From the NCBI GenBank assembly GCA_052170315.1, contig JBQNAT010000009.1, positions 29,297 to 93,296 of the forward strand: a DNA stretch of 64,000 nucleotides, read 5' to 3'. Below the pieces are notes generated by a model. It had not been told where the DNA came from and ran no database searches. It saw only the letters and a list, made by a program, of their open reading frames with translations. Source of the stretch: UBA9732 sp052170315 (lineage in GTDB: Bacteria; Spirochaetota; Spirochaetia; Sphaerochaetales; Sphaerochaetaceae). Positions within the stretch are counted from its first letter, which is position 1, and each line of letters starts with the position of its first letter. Made by a program: the position numbers and the translations under genes. This document shows, piece after piece, positions 26,465 through 35,200 of this stretch.

Positions 26465-26579
26465 TTCGGGAATTGTAGGGGTCTAATCAACTTCTCCGAT
26501 ACATAGAATCTGATGACTGTGTCATGATTTGTAATGGAGATTTCGATCCGAGGTATCTGGATTCCTTCTACGAAAAGGG

Positions 26580-27122
26580 TAAGCGTCAAATCGTTGTCTG
26601 ATTTGCTTCGTTGAATAATATGAGACACTCAATACATGAGTGGATCAAACACGTTTGCCGCGCAGCCTGTAGGGTTCTGTCCTGTCCGGATCCGGCTTGG
26701 CTACGAGTCATCTCCTTGTAGCCTCTGCTTCCTTAGATGTCACATCTTCCCGGCAACATAGCCGTCCATGCTTGTTCGTCACCGTCCTTGATTGTGTTCG
26801 CATGCAAGAACAGATGGGTCAGATAATCATGGACGTTGATGCCCATGGCCTTACAGGTCTCTACAATGGAGTAGAAGAAAGCAGATACCTGAGCGCCGGA
26901 CTCCGTGATGTTGAACAGCCAGTTCTTCCTGCCCACAGTGAATGGTCTGATTGCGTTCTCGGCTCTCTGGTTGCTGCTTGTGGCAAACGGATAATCAAGA
27001 AACCGGACAAGTGTTTCCCACCTGTCCAGAAGATACTGAAGTGCAGTCTTCAGCTTTCCGATGACCTTGTTTTCATTCTCAACACTTTCTTCGTATTTTG
27101 TTACTTTATTAGGTAACCGCAT
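26580..27122 (-). mobile_element. IS66-family remnant (3' end of tnpC plus one terminus)
   Basis: The transposase fragment below is followed, on its 3' side, by GTAAGCGTCAAATCG starting at 26580. IS66-family ends characteristically begin with GTAAGCG, and the orientation is right for the terminus next to the 3' end of tnpC. The other end and tnpA/tnpB are missing; the fragment abuts the DUF4143 ATPase gene. The sequence just outside the terminus (26490-26580) reads, in one frame, YIESDDCVMICNGDFDPRYL, which looks like a piece of an interrupted gene of unknown family. Confidence 0.6.
26733..27122 (-). pseudogene. C-terminal fragment of an IS66 transposase (TnpC)
   Basis: The 129-codon frame carries the last part of the DDE_Tnp_IS66 domain: LKTALQYLLDRWETLVRFLD, then SSNQRAENAIRPFTVGRKNW with the catalytic glutamate in RAENAIRPF, and SAFFYSIVETCKAMGINVHD. 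The IS66_C tail DYLTHLFLHA...AMLPGRC closes it with a natural stop. A full TnpC is about 500 residues, so the N-terminal three quarters are missing. The first 15 or so codons are not transposase-like and overlap the 3' end of the ATPase gene by 14 bases. Not functional. Confidence 0.85.
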
Positions 27123-28305
27123 CCAAGCTTTCTTTCTTTAAAAAATCCTGAAGTGATATGTGCAGGACTGTACTTGTAGAGAAGTCAACTGAATCTGTAG
27201 TGATTAGAATCTTTTTTCTTGACTGGTCTAACACATTGAAAAGAGCCATTTCTCGTTTGTAGGTGCTTTCCTCTGCCACTGAGTAGGCAACTTGAATCAA
27301 ATATTCTTTTCCTCCCTTTCGGGCAAGGAAATCAATTTCCCGGCTGTCTTTGTTGAAGACATGAATTTCATAACCCATATAGATTAATTCGTTATAGACT
27401 ATGTTTTCCAGATTGTGTGTCAGGTCAAATCTGCCTTTCTGCTGGCGGATGGTGTTGAAAGAGACATCTTCGTCGTAAACCTTTGTATAATAACATAGTA
27501 CCCGTTTGGAACGGGTAGAGTATGGGGCTACCTTTCGTATTACATATGCTTCTTCCAAATAGGATAGATACTTCATCACCGTGTTTATAGAGCATGTCAG
27601 CTTTTCGGACTTGATATAATTCAGGATTGAATTGGCACTGAATATCCGAGCGTTTGACATCAAAACATAGTTGGCCAGTCTTTTGAAAAGATCTGTTTTC
27701 TGTATTGAATAGCGATTGAGGATATCATTCACTACAATCGTTTGGTTCAAGTCGTTCAAGTACATTATCATGGATTCTTCATTCGGCATCTCAATTACTT
27801 TAGGGAACCCTCCATAAATGAGGTAGCTTGAGATAGGATAATCTCTGTCCAATTCCTTTGCATATTCACATATTTCTTTATATACAAAAGGACGGACGCA
27901 GAATGAAACATACCTTCCGCTGAGTTCTTTCGTAAATTCTTTTGAAAGAAGCCGAGAATTACTTCCTGTAATGAAAAGGGAGATGTTTTCTAATCTGAGA
28001 GAACGGCAGGCGATATTCCATCCATCAATGAGCTGTACTTCATCAAGAAACACATATAGTTTCTTCCCTTCCGGAATTTGGGATTTTACATATTCTGTCA
28101 ATGAAATAGCGTCATTCATCTGTGTCGAATACTCTATATTCTCAAAGTTGATTACTAGAACAGATTTTCCTTCAGCTTGGAGTTCTTCTGCTATTTGAGA
28201 AAGGATTACGGATTTGCCGCATCGGCGTATTCCTGTAATGACTTTAATCAGATCACTTTCATAGAAAGGTCTTATCTGGTTGATGTAATGATCCCGAACT
28301 ATCAT
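27109..28305 (-). CDS. AAA ATPase with DUF4143 domain
   Basis: A 398-residue member of the archaeal-type P-loop ATPase/DUF4143 group, widespread in gut and oral anaerobes and often near mobile or defence DNA; the cellular role is not settled. Walker A is GIRRCGKSVILSQ near residue 27, Walker B YVFLDEVQLIDGW, with the arginine-containing LFITGSNSRLLSKE sensor segment. The C-terminal DUF4143 part holds ENIVYNELIYMGYEIHVFNK and REIDFLARKGGKEYLIQVAY, which has the E-D-Q(V) pattern of PD-(D/E)xK-like folds. Full length and intact. It ends against IS66 debris. Confidence 0.88.
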   Translation of the reverse strand: MIVRDHYINQIRPFYESDLIKVITGIRRCGKSVILSQIAEELQAEGKSVLVINFENIEYSTQMNDAISLTEYVKSQIPEGKKLYVFLDEVQLIDGWNIACRSLRLENISLFITGSNSRLLSKEFTKELSGRYVSFCVRPFVYKEICEYAKELDRDYPISSYLIYGGFPKVIEMPNEESMIMYLNDLNQTIVVNDILNRYSIQKTDLFKRLANYVLMSNARIFSANSILNYIKSEKLTCSINTVMKYLSYLEEAYVIRKVAPYSTRSKRVLCYYTKVYDEDVSFNTIRQQKGRFDLTHNLENIVYNELIYMGYEIHVFNKDSREIDFLARKGGKEYLIQVAYSVAEESTYKREMALFNVLDQSRKKILITTDSVDFSTSTVLHISLQDFLKKESLDAVT

Positions 28306-28817
28306 GATTCTCGCCTCTGTGGTTATTTAAACTGAAAGATGTGTTGAAAGTCAAGCAAAGTTTTCAGATATAGTGAAAAATATGTCTAATGCATCAAAAC
28401 CTCTCATTAATAGTGAAAATAATGTAGGGTTCAACGAAAAATTTTCAGTGTACAATCCAAAATGATTGATATGCTGAGGAATTTCAGGACACTTTCTGTT
28501 CCCTATGCGTTGATTCAGGCGACACTTCAATTCCCATTGCCAAGATAACCATTACAGATTTCATTCCACTGCACGATAAACCATGACAATATCTTTTTCT
28601 CTGCCTGATTCCGGGAACACTTTCCCTGAACACTGACTGATATTCAGTACAGTTTTCTTTTAGCTTAACTTTCCAACAGTAATTGTTCTTTGTATATGGA
28701 ATGACAGCCAATTGAAAAGGTAAAAGCAACAAACCTTAGCCAAAGCCTACGGGTCATACCATGTGAATTATTCTATCGTGTATTTTATTTTTTCTTCTGT
28801 CATGCAATAATAAAGCA
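28306..28817. other. 512-bp A+T-rich gap with no recognised gene
   Basis: Stops occur often in all frames. A minus-strand 82-codon frame (28484-28732) has no ribosome site and no recognisable motif. ATAGTGAAAA occurs twice (about 28370 and 28409), which may be chance in A+T-rich sequence. The promoter of the NfeD gene must lie near the right end, but I cannot place it with confidence. Confidence 0.5.
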
Positions 28818-29270
28818 ATGGAAAGTTTAATACCAATTATGTCATGGATTTGGCTGGGTGTATTTGTCTTATTGGTCACAATAGAAGCTTGCACGCTGGC
28901 ACTTACAACAATTTGGGGCGCAATCAGCGCTCTTGTGTTGATTTTCGTTTCTCGAACCGGACTTGCTCTCAAATGGCAGATTTTAATTTTTCTCTGTTTA
29001 ACAATTTTCCTGTTGTTAACGACAAGGCCTTTCGCAATTAAGGTGCTAAAGTTAAACAAACCTACTAATTTCGCCGCAATCATTGGTCAGAAAGTCGTTG
29101 TAACTAAGAGAATTAAAGCTTTTGAGAAAGGTGAGGCAAGAAGTAAAAACGGAGTAATCTGGACCGCTTATTCCAATGACGGAACAGAAATTGAAGAAGG
29201 CGCAATTTGTAAAGTGGTTTCCGTTGAAGGAAACACAATCATGCTTGAATCTAAAGGAGATGATAAATAA
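28818..29270 (+). CDS. NfeD family membrane protein
   Basis: A 150-residue NfeD-like protein: two or three membrane helices (WIWLGVFVLLVTIEACTLAL and a second pair after KWQ) followed by a small soluble OB-fold domain (GQKVVVTKRIKAFEKGEARS, ending with CKVVSVEGNTIMLES). The short NfeD1b form is usually encoded next to an SPFH protein, exactly as here, where its stop codon shares a base with the ATG of the SPFH gene. The pair is thought to act in membrane quality control or membrane domain organisation. Confidence 0.88.
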   Translation: MESLIPIMSWIWLGVFVLLVTIEACTLALTTIWGAISALVLIFVSRTGLALKWQILIFLCLTIFLLLTTRPFAIKVLKLNKPTNFAAIIGQKVVVTKRIKAFEKGEARSKNGVIWTAYSNDGTEIEEGAICKVVSVEGNTIMLESKGDDK

Positions 29271-30163
29271 TGTTCTATATTTTTATAGTAATTTTCATAG
29301 TTATTTTGTTGATTATTCTTTTCAATGTCCGAATTGTTCCGCAGGCTGAAGCCTATGTAATTGAAAGACTGGGCGCCTATTCAACTACCTGGAAAGTTGG
29401 ACTCCATGTTAAGATGCCGTTTATTGACAGGATTGCAAGAAAAGTATCCTTGAAAGAAAAAATTCTTGATTTTCCTCCGCAGCCTGTTATTACAAAAGAC
29501 AACGTAACAATGTCTATTGATACAGTCGTCTATTTTCAGATAACAGACCCCAAACTGTATACATACGGAGTAGAGCATCCGGAAGGGGCACTGGAAAATC
29601 TCTCCGCTACGACACTGAGAAATATAATAGGTGAACTTGAACTGGATGAGACCCTTACAAGCCGTGATGTAATTAATACAAAAATGCGCGGAATACTTGA
29701 TGAAGCGACAGACCCGTGGGGCATTAAGGTTAACCGTGTTGAAGTTAAAAATATAATACCGCCCGATGCAATTAAAGAAGCAATGGAAAAGCAGATGCGG
29801 GCCGAAAGAGAGAGAAGAGAATCTATTCTTGTCGCTGAAGGTAAGAAACAAAGCGCTATCCTTGTGGCGGAAGGTCACAAACAGTCTTTGATTCTTGAAG
29901 CCGAAGCTGATAAGGAAGCTGCAATTAAAAAGGCTGAAGGCGAGGCTTCCGCAATCCTTGCAATACAAAAAGCAAAGGCTGACGGTATACGAATGATAAA
30001 GGATGCTCAGGCAGATGATTACGTTGTAAAAATGCGCAGCCTTGAAGCTCTGGAAAAAGTAGCTGACGGGCAAAGTACAAAGATTATTATCCCTTCAGAC
30101 ATCCAGGCTCTTGCCGGTCTTGTGACTTCAGTAGTTGAGGTGGCAAAAAGTAATAAAAAGTAA
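29270..30163 (+). CDS. SPFH/Band 7 domain protein (QmcA/stomatin-like)
   Basis: A 297-residue stomatin-type protein. It has an N-terminal membrane anchor (IFIVIFIVILLIILFNVRIV), the Band 7 domain beginning QAEAYVIERLGAYSTTWKVG, and the conserved PPQPVITKDNVTMSIDTVVY and NIIGELELDETLTSRDVINT segments. A long charged coiled coil follows (AEGKKQSAILVAEGHKQSLI and later repeats), then a hydrophobic C-terminal end. It forms oligomeric membrane scaffolds with NfeD proteins. It is translationally coupled to the NfeD gene. Confidence 0.93.
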   Translation: MFYIFIVIFIVILLIILFNVRIVPQAEAYVIERLGAYSTTWKVGLHVKMPFIDRIARKVSLKEKILDFPPQPVITKDNVTMSIDTVVYFQITDPKLYTYGVEHPEGALENLSATTLRNIIGELELDETLTSRDVINTKMRGILDEATDPWGIKVNRVEVKNIIPPDAIKEAMEKQMRAERERRESILVAEGKKQSAILVAEGHKQSLILEAEADKEAAIKKAEGEASAILAIQKAKADGIRMIKDAQADDYVVKMRSLEALEKVADGQSTKIIIPSDIQALAGLVTSVVEVAKSNKK

Positions 30164-30270
30164 GTTTACTTGTGGTGTTGTGTTCTAAAACATGTTCTAA
30201 AACATGCTTGAAATATTAATGAATAGCTGATGTATTAGTATCTGTACTTACGTAATTTTACATCAAAAAA

Positions 30271-30605
30271 GGGCGGCCCCGAACCTCTTCTTCCCGTAAA
30301 AAGTGTCCATACCCGTGGAGAAACTTTTTGAATGCATGCGGGAAGTCCGCCGCATCTCCGCAGATACCCCGGTAGAAATAGATGATATAGTCATCCCGAA
30401 CATGCTTTTCCTTAACTGCGATATAATTGCCTGCAAAACCATCATGCCTGCAGGCTTCCAATAAGGCCGACCCTCAATTAAACATTTTAGTTTATTGTTT
30501 ATATCACAAGAAGATATTTCTCTTAAAGATATCCTCTCCCTGAATATTTCCGAATGTGTATCCGGGCATATCAAAGGTGGGTATGAGGTGATTTTGTATC
30601 CGTGA
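30271..30605 (+). pseudogene. relic of a DUF1667-OCD gene pair, duplicate of the 54.3 kb locus
   Basis: The segment 30271-30464 is very close in DNA sequence to 54319-54515, the end of the intact DUF1667 gene. A 5-base deletion near 30300 breaks the frame; thereafter 52 codons read through to a TAA (KLFECMREVRRIS is identical, as is ACKTIMPAG). From 30492 a frame reads LLFISQEDISLKDILSLNIS, matching the start of the OCD gene (LLFLSQEDILSLNIP), and ends at a TGA after 37 codons. So both the gene order and the spacing of the intact operon are preserved in a truncated copy. The remaining gap around it (30164-30270 and 30606-30768) shows nothing else. Confidence 0.85.
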
Positions 30606-30768
30606 AAAAGGCTTTTCCATTTGCCTTCATATGGCGCTTGATGTCCCCGTATGCGAATCTTCTTCTTTATTTGCCATGATATGATTGTTTTGGGAGCTTT
30701 TTTGCCTTGCATTAAATTATTTTACTGTGATATTATAATAATAGAGGTTTTTGAAACGGAGGCTTCAT

Positions 30769-32229
30769 TTGCGTGTTGATTCCAAGCAGGGACTGAGTAT
30801 AGCTATGATAATAATCGGAATCATAATGGTGGGTGTTTCCACCTGCATGATATTCTGCGAGTTCGCGTCTTTGAATGCCGGGAATACCAATGACGGGCAT
30901 GTTAATCCGGAGGATAGTTCCCCCGGGATTGATGTCTCCGGGCAGGCGGGTGATGACGGAGAAGTCATTGACGGAGCCGTAGTCGTAGCCTGCGCGGACG
31001 AGCCTGGCGAGTCAGCGTTTGCCGACTCTTTTCAGGAGGAAGCGGATAGCGCTGATTCCATACAGGGAGAAGAGTCCGGGCATCCTGAATTCAATGTGAT
31101 GACCGATATTTCTGACAGCGTGGAACAAACGTATAACCTTACAGCGCGGAAAGAAAACCCCGTGAGCGTGCACAATCCCATAACCTTAAAGGTGCCGAAA
31201 AGCTTTTTCGTCGCGAACCCGCCCGCGCCAAACATATACGCAAATGAGACCATGGCAGGCACTTTCAATCATGATTTGTGCGATATGACCGCGTTGGGTT
31301 GCCGCGAGACCCCGATGGCTGACAGTACGATAATCCTTAAATACGTGACAATCAACGTATTGCCTGTCATCATGCTCCGGATAGACGGGGAGCTTGACGA
31401 GTTCCCGACCCCGAATATGGAGGAAGCCGAAGTCCAATCCGGTTCGGAGCAGCCGCCTTCAGGAGCGCAACCGGAAGCCGAAGTCCAATCCGAACCGGAG
31501 CAGCTGCCTTCAGGAGCGCAACCTGAAGCCGAAGTCCAATCCGGTCCGGAGCAGCAGCCTTCAGGAGTGCAGCCGGAAGCCGAAGTCCAATCCGACCCGG
31601 AAACGGAGCTGCAGGCGATAGAGCCGAAGGCAATGGCGGCGAAAGAACCCTTCTCATTAAAGGGCAGACTGAAGCACGGTCTGACGTTTGCACTGGGAGC
31701 GGGGATGGCCGTGACTGACTACGCCAATCACAGCTTATGGTACGGCTATGACCCGCTTGTTCCTGCGCTTACGGCCGGTTATTCCGTCCGAATGGCGGCA
31801 TTTCCCCGCGTATCCATAGGGCTTGAGGTCTACGGCATATATTCGCCTCATCTTTACAGCGAGAACACCTCAAATCCCCCCGGAACAGCCGCGGGCGGGA
31901 CTCATTGGAACGAGATGAGTTTTGGCTCTCTGAACCACATAATGGGCACGGGGGCCAGGCTGGATGCGGCCTTCGCCGTTGGAAAGGGCAGCGAGGCATA
32001 TGTCTTCGGCGGGGTGGAGACCTCGGTGCCCGTGAGGAAGGAGAAGGATGACCCCGGAAAGAGAGTGAACACAGGTATTTACGCTCTTCTTGGAGGGTTG
32101 GGTTTTGAGACGATGCTTGGCAGGAGCATGAGCCTTGGAATGGAGAGCATGTACATGCATGTGCCGGGATACCGCGGCAGCGTGGGTGTGCGGATAAGGA
32201 TGCGTTATCTGATTGCGGGGATATTATGA
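30769..32229 (+). CDS. membrane-anchored protein with Pro/Glu repeats and outer-membrane beta-barrel-like C-terminus
   Basis: A 486-residue protein of no family I can name. The start is taken as TTG at 30769, with ACGGAGG six bases upstream; an in-frame TTG at 30751 lies before that site. Residues 8-30 are strongly hydrophobic (LSIAMIIIGIIMVGVSTCMI), giving a signal or anchor. An acidic spacer follows, then three and a half 17-residue repeats of the type EAEVQSGxEQxPSGxQP. The last 190 residues, from about KHGLTFALGAGMAVTDYANH, have alternating hydrophobic strands (MAAFPRVSIGLEVYGIYSP, YVFGGVETSVPVRK, SVGVRIRMRYLIAGIL) ending in a hydrophobic residue, as expected of a small outer-membrane barrel. 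The pattern (inner anchor, Pro-rich spacer, barrel) suggests an envelope-spanning protein. It overlaps the giant lipoprotein gene by 4 bases. Confidence 0.65.
   Translation: MRVDSKQGLSIAMIIIGIIMVGVSTCMIFCEFASLNAGNTNDGHVNPEDSSPGIDVSGQAGDDGEVIDGAVVVACADEPGESAFADSFQEEADSADSIQGEESGHPEFNVMTDISDSVEQTYNLTARKENPVSVHNPITLKVPKSFFVANPPAPNIYANETMAGTFNHDLCDMTALGCRETPMADSTIILKYVTINVLPVIMLRIDGELDEFPTPNMEEAEVQSGSEQPPSGAQPEAEVQSEPEQLPSGAQPEAEVQSGPEQQPSGVQPEAEVQSDPETELQAIEPKAMAAKEPFSLKGRLKHGLTFALGAGMAVTDYANHSLWYGYDPLVPALTAGYSVRMAAFPRVSIGLEVYGIYSPHLYSENTSNPPGTAAGGTHWNEMSFGSLNHIMGTGARLDAAFAVGKGSEAYVFGGVETSVPVRKEKDDPGKRVNTGIYALLGGLGFETMLGRSMSLGMESMYMHVPGYRGSVGVRIRMRYLIAGIL
31423..31600 (+). repeat. 51-bp tandem repeats encoding a Pro/Glu/Gln spacer
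   Basis: Units begin at 31423, 31474, 31525 and 31576 (the last partial), each starting GAAGCCGAAGTCCAATCC and encoding EAEVQS followed by a variable linker. Unit length is a multiple of three, so copy-number change would lengthen or shorten the spacer without breaking the frame. Confidence 0.9.
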
Positions 32230-35200
32230 TGAAACGGAATGCAGGAAGCATATGGAAGCGTGCGATGATGACGGCGCTGCTGATGGTGGCGATGACGGTG
32301 CTTTGCACGTGCAATATGGAGTTCAAGCCGGAGGAACGAATACTGTCCATCGAGCCGTCAACGAAGCACCTGGAATTAAAGGAAAACCACTATGAGCTGA
32401 CTTTAACGAAGGAAATTCTCAAGAAAGCGGGGCTGGAAAGCGTTGATGTCATATTTCTGAAAGCCCCGAAGGATAATTTGCCCATAACCCATGAGGACCT
32501 GGAGATTCTTGATGCCCAGGGCAATTCCGGGGCTGTGAAAGTGATAGCGGGGAAAAAAGACCAGCGACTTACCCTGCGGTACAGCGGTAAGGAGATGAAG
32601 CTGAGCGCAGATGTAGGGATAGAAGTAGTCTATGAGAACAACTACAGCATAAAGGAACGGAATCTCAGCGTCAGGCTGGAGGGTCCGGATTCAAGCGTGG
32701 ACATAAACGACATCGGAATTCTCATTAACGGTGACGGGAACAAGGCCTTGACTGTCACGGAAGGGGCCTTGAGCGAGATAACGCTCCTTGGGCCCGACAA
32801 GGATGACAGTAGGGTAATAAAGTCCGACGAGCTTAAGGCAAGGACACGTATCCTCTCTAGCGAAGAGAACAGGAAGGTGTCAAGTGGGGCTAGTAGGGAC
32901 ATCGAATGGCTGTACAGCGGGGAGGACTATGATGTGGCCTTCCGGACAACTGTAAGCTACACTGCGCAGGACATGCTCCTGAAGGTGGAGCCGTCTGTTG
33001 CCAGCGTGACGTTGGCCGGCTTCTCCGAGAGCCTGGATGTTACCAATCTCTCGCAGCTGAGCGCAGGCCATGAAGGGGTAACCCACAAGGTTGAGAGCGG
33101 AGTCTCATCCTTCAAGGCTGTGTATTCGATAACAGGAGAGAAGGACATCCCCGCGGAGGCATGGGCGAATATAAAGAATGAAGCCGGCTCCACGGCGGTA
33201 AGCACAGGGGAGACCAAAGACATAACATTCAGCTACACTGACGGTGCGGGACTCAGCGCCGCATTCACCGTGAGCGTGAGATATGAAGCCATTGTCAGCA
33301 CGCCCGACATAGACGAAGAACCTGCTGGTGACGGCTACAAGGTGAAGCTTAGCAGCGCGACCGGCGGCTGTGAGATATGGTACACCACCGACGGCACGGA
33401 GCCTTCACGGGGAGGCTTAAGCTCAACGCTCTACACCGTGGAGTTCAACGTGGAGGAGAGCGGTGTCACGGTCAAGGCCATCGGATGGAAGGAAGGATGG
33501 CGACTTTCCGAGGTGAGGACTCTTGTTCTAGGGACCGGCCGCCTTGACAGACCCGTGTTTGACAAACCTGACGGCTTCACCGCAGCCGGGGAGCTGACGG
33601 TGTCCATAAGCGGCGGTGAAGGGGAAACCATAAAATGGGAGACGCAGAGCGGCAGGAGCGGAAGCGGTCCGTCACCGCAGAGCGTTTCTTTGGATAGAAA
33701 CGACACGATAAGCGCCGTGGCCAGAAAGGACGGCTTCAAGGACTCATTCAAGGTGAGCCGGAGCTACAAGGTTCAGGTTCTGAAGCCCGAAGGCCTTATA
33801 GAGGACATCGAAGGCGGCAGGAAGGTGAAACTTTCGACCGCCACAGCCGGGGCCGTGATATACTATACAACCAAAGGCGAGGCGCCGACATCATCATCGA
33901 CCCCATATCCGGAGGGCGGTATTGATTTCACGGATGCGGTCTCGTACGAGCTGAAGGCTGTTGCGGTGAAGGAGAACCTGACGGACTCGGACATATATGA
34001 GCAGACAGTGACTGTGGCCAGGGCGGACAGCCCGTCATTCAATCCGGTCGGCAGAGAGTACGATAACGCTCTTGCGGCGCTTACAATCTCAGGTGTCGAG
34101 GGCTCACGGATAGTCTGGTATGTGAACGACGTCCAGAAGGAAACTCCCGAGGACAATCCTTTCAATGTTTCTGTTCCTTCGCCGGGCTCCTTTACCGACG
34201 GCACGGTCGTGAGAGCATACGCGAGGAAGGTCGGCTTCGCCGATTCGGACACAGTGCAGCAGGTTTACGGCTTCAAGGCCGCTAAACCTTCCATTACCCC
34301 CGATTCTGAAACCCCGACCACATTGAACATCAAGTCAAACACGGCTTCAGCCGTAATTATGGTCGCGTCAAGCGACACGGAGTCAGAGCCGGACGAAAGC
34401 TTGTTTACGCAGATGACGGGAAGCTCTCATGAAAGCGAAAACGGCAAGTGGGTGTGGGCCTTCGCCAGAAGGGACAGATTCAAAAAATCGGACGTGGCTG
34501 TATATAAGGTAGACGCAGACCTGACGCCGCCCCCGCGCATAAGCCCTGAGCCCGGAACCGACGGGTACGAGAAGCAGGTGACCGTAACCATTTCGGCGCC
34601 CGCGGGTCTTGCTCCGGACACGGTGAAACTGTCTTATCGTCTTGGAGATGACGGTGTCGAAACGCCGATAACCGACGGCGGCACGCTGACGATAAGCAAG
34701 GACGGCGTGCGTCTGTACGCCTGGGCGAAGCAGACCGGCAAAATCAAGAGCCAGCCGGCCGAGCGCACCTACAAAATACTTGCGCAGGCCCCGACGATAG
34801 GTGAGCCGGAAAACATCATAGGGGGCAAGCGTTTGAGGATAACGGCGCCTGAGGGCGTGACTGTATACTACACGACAGACGGCACTGAACCCGACAGCGG
34901 GAGCCCGAACAGTATCGCAGGCGGCACCTATGAAGACTTGCCCCTGACTACGGTGAAGACTCATACCATAAAGGCCAGATCATATGCGGATTCTGTATCC
35001 CCAAGCAGGATTGCCGAGAAGTCCGTTGAAGTCTCTTCCTGCGAGGCTCCGGCCTTCAATCCCACCCCGCAGGGCACATACTCAGAACCTCAGGAGATTA
35101 CCATCTCCCACAGCGGAGGCGGGGATATCTACTATGCAAAAGGCCAAAGTGACCCCGGCAAGGATAATTACATTAAGCTGACAGGAAACCCCATAACCCT

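Noticed and set aside
28484..28732. 82-codon minus-strand frame in the gap before the NfeD gene
   Set aside because: No recognisable motif, no ribosome site; the surrounding sequence is rich in stops in all frames.
31423..31600. Tandem repeats considered as a CRISPR array
   Set aside because: Units are contiguous without unique spacers, lie inside a coding frame and there are no cas genes.
32642..34964. Several long minus-strand frames opposite the repeat lipoprotein
   Set aside because: They mirror the G+C-rich plus-strand repeats, carry no starts with ribosome sites and show no family motifs.
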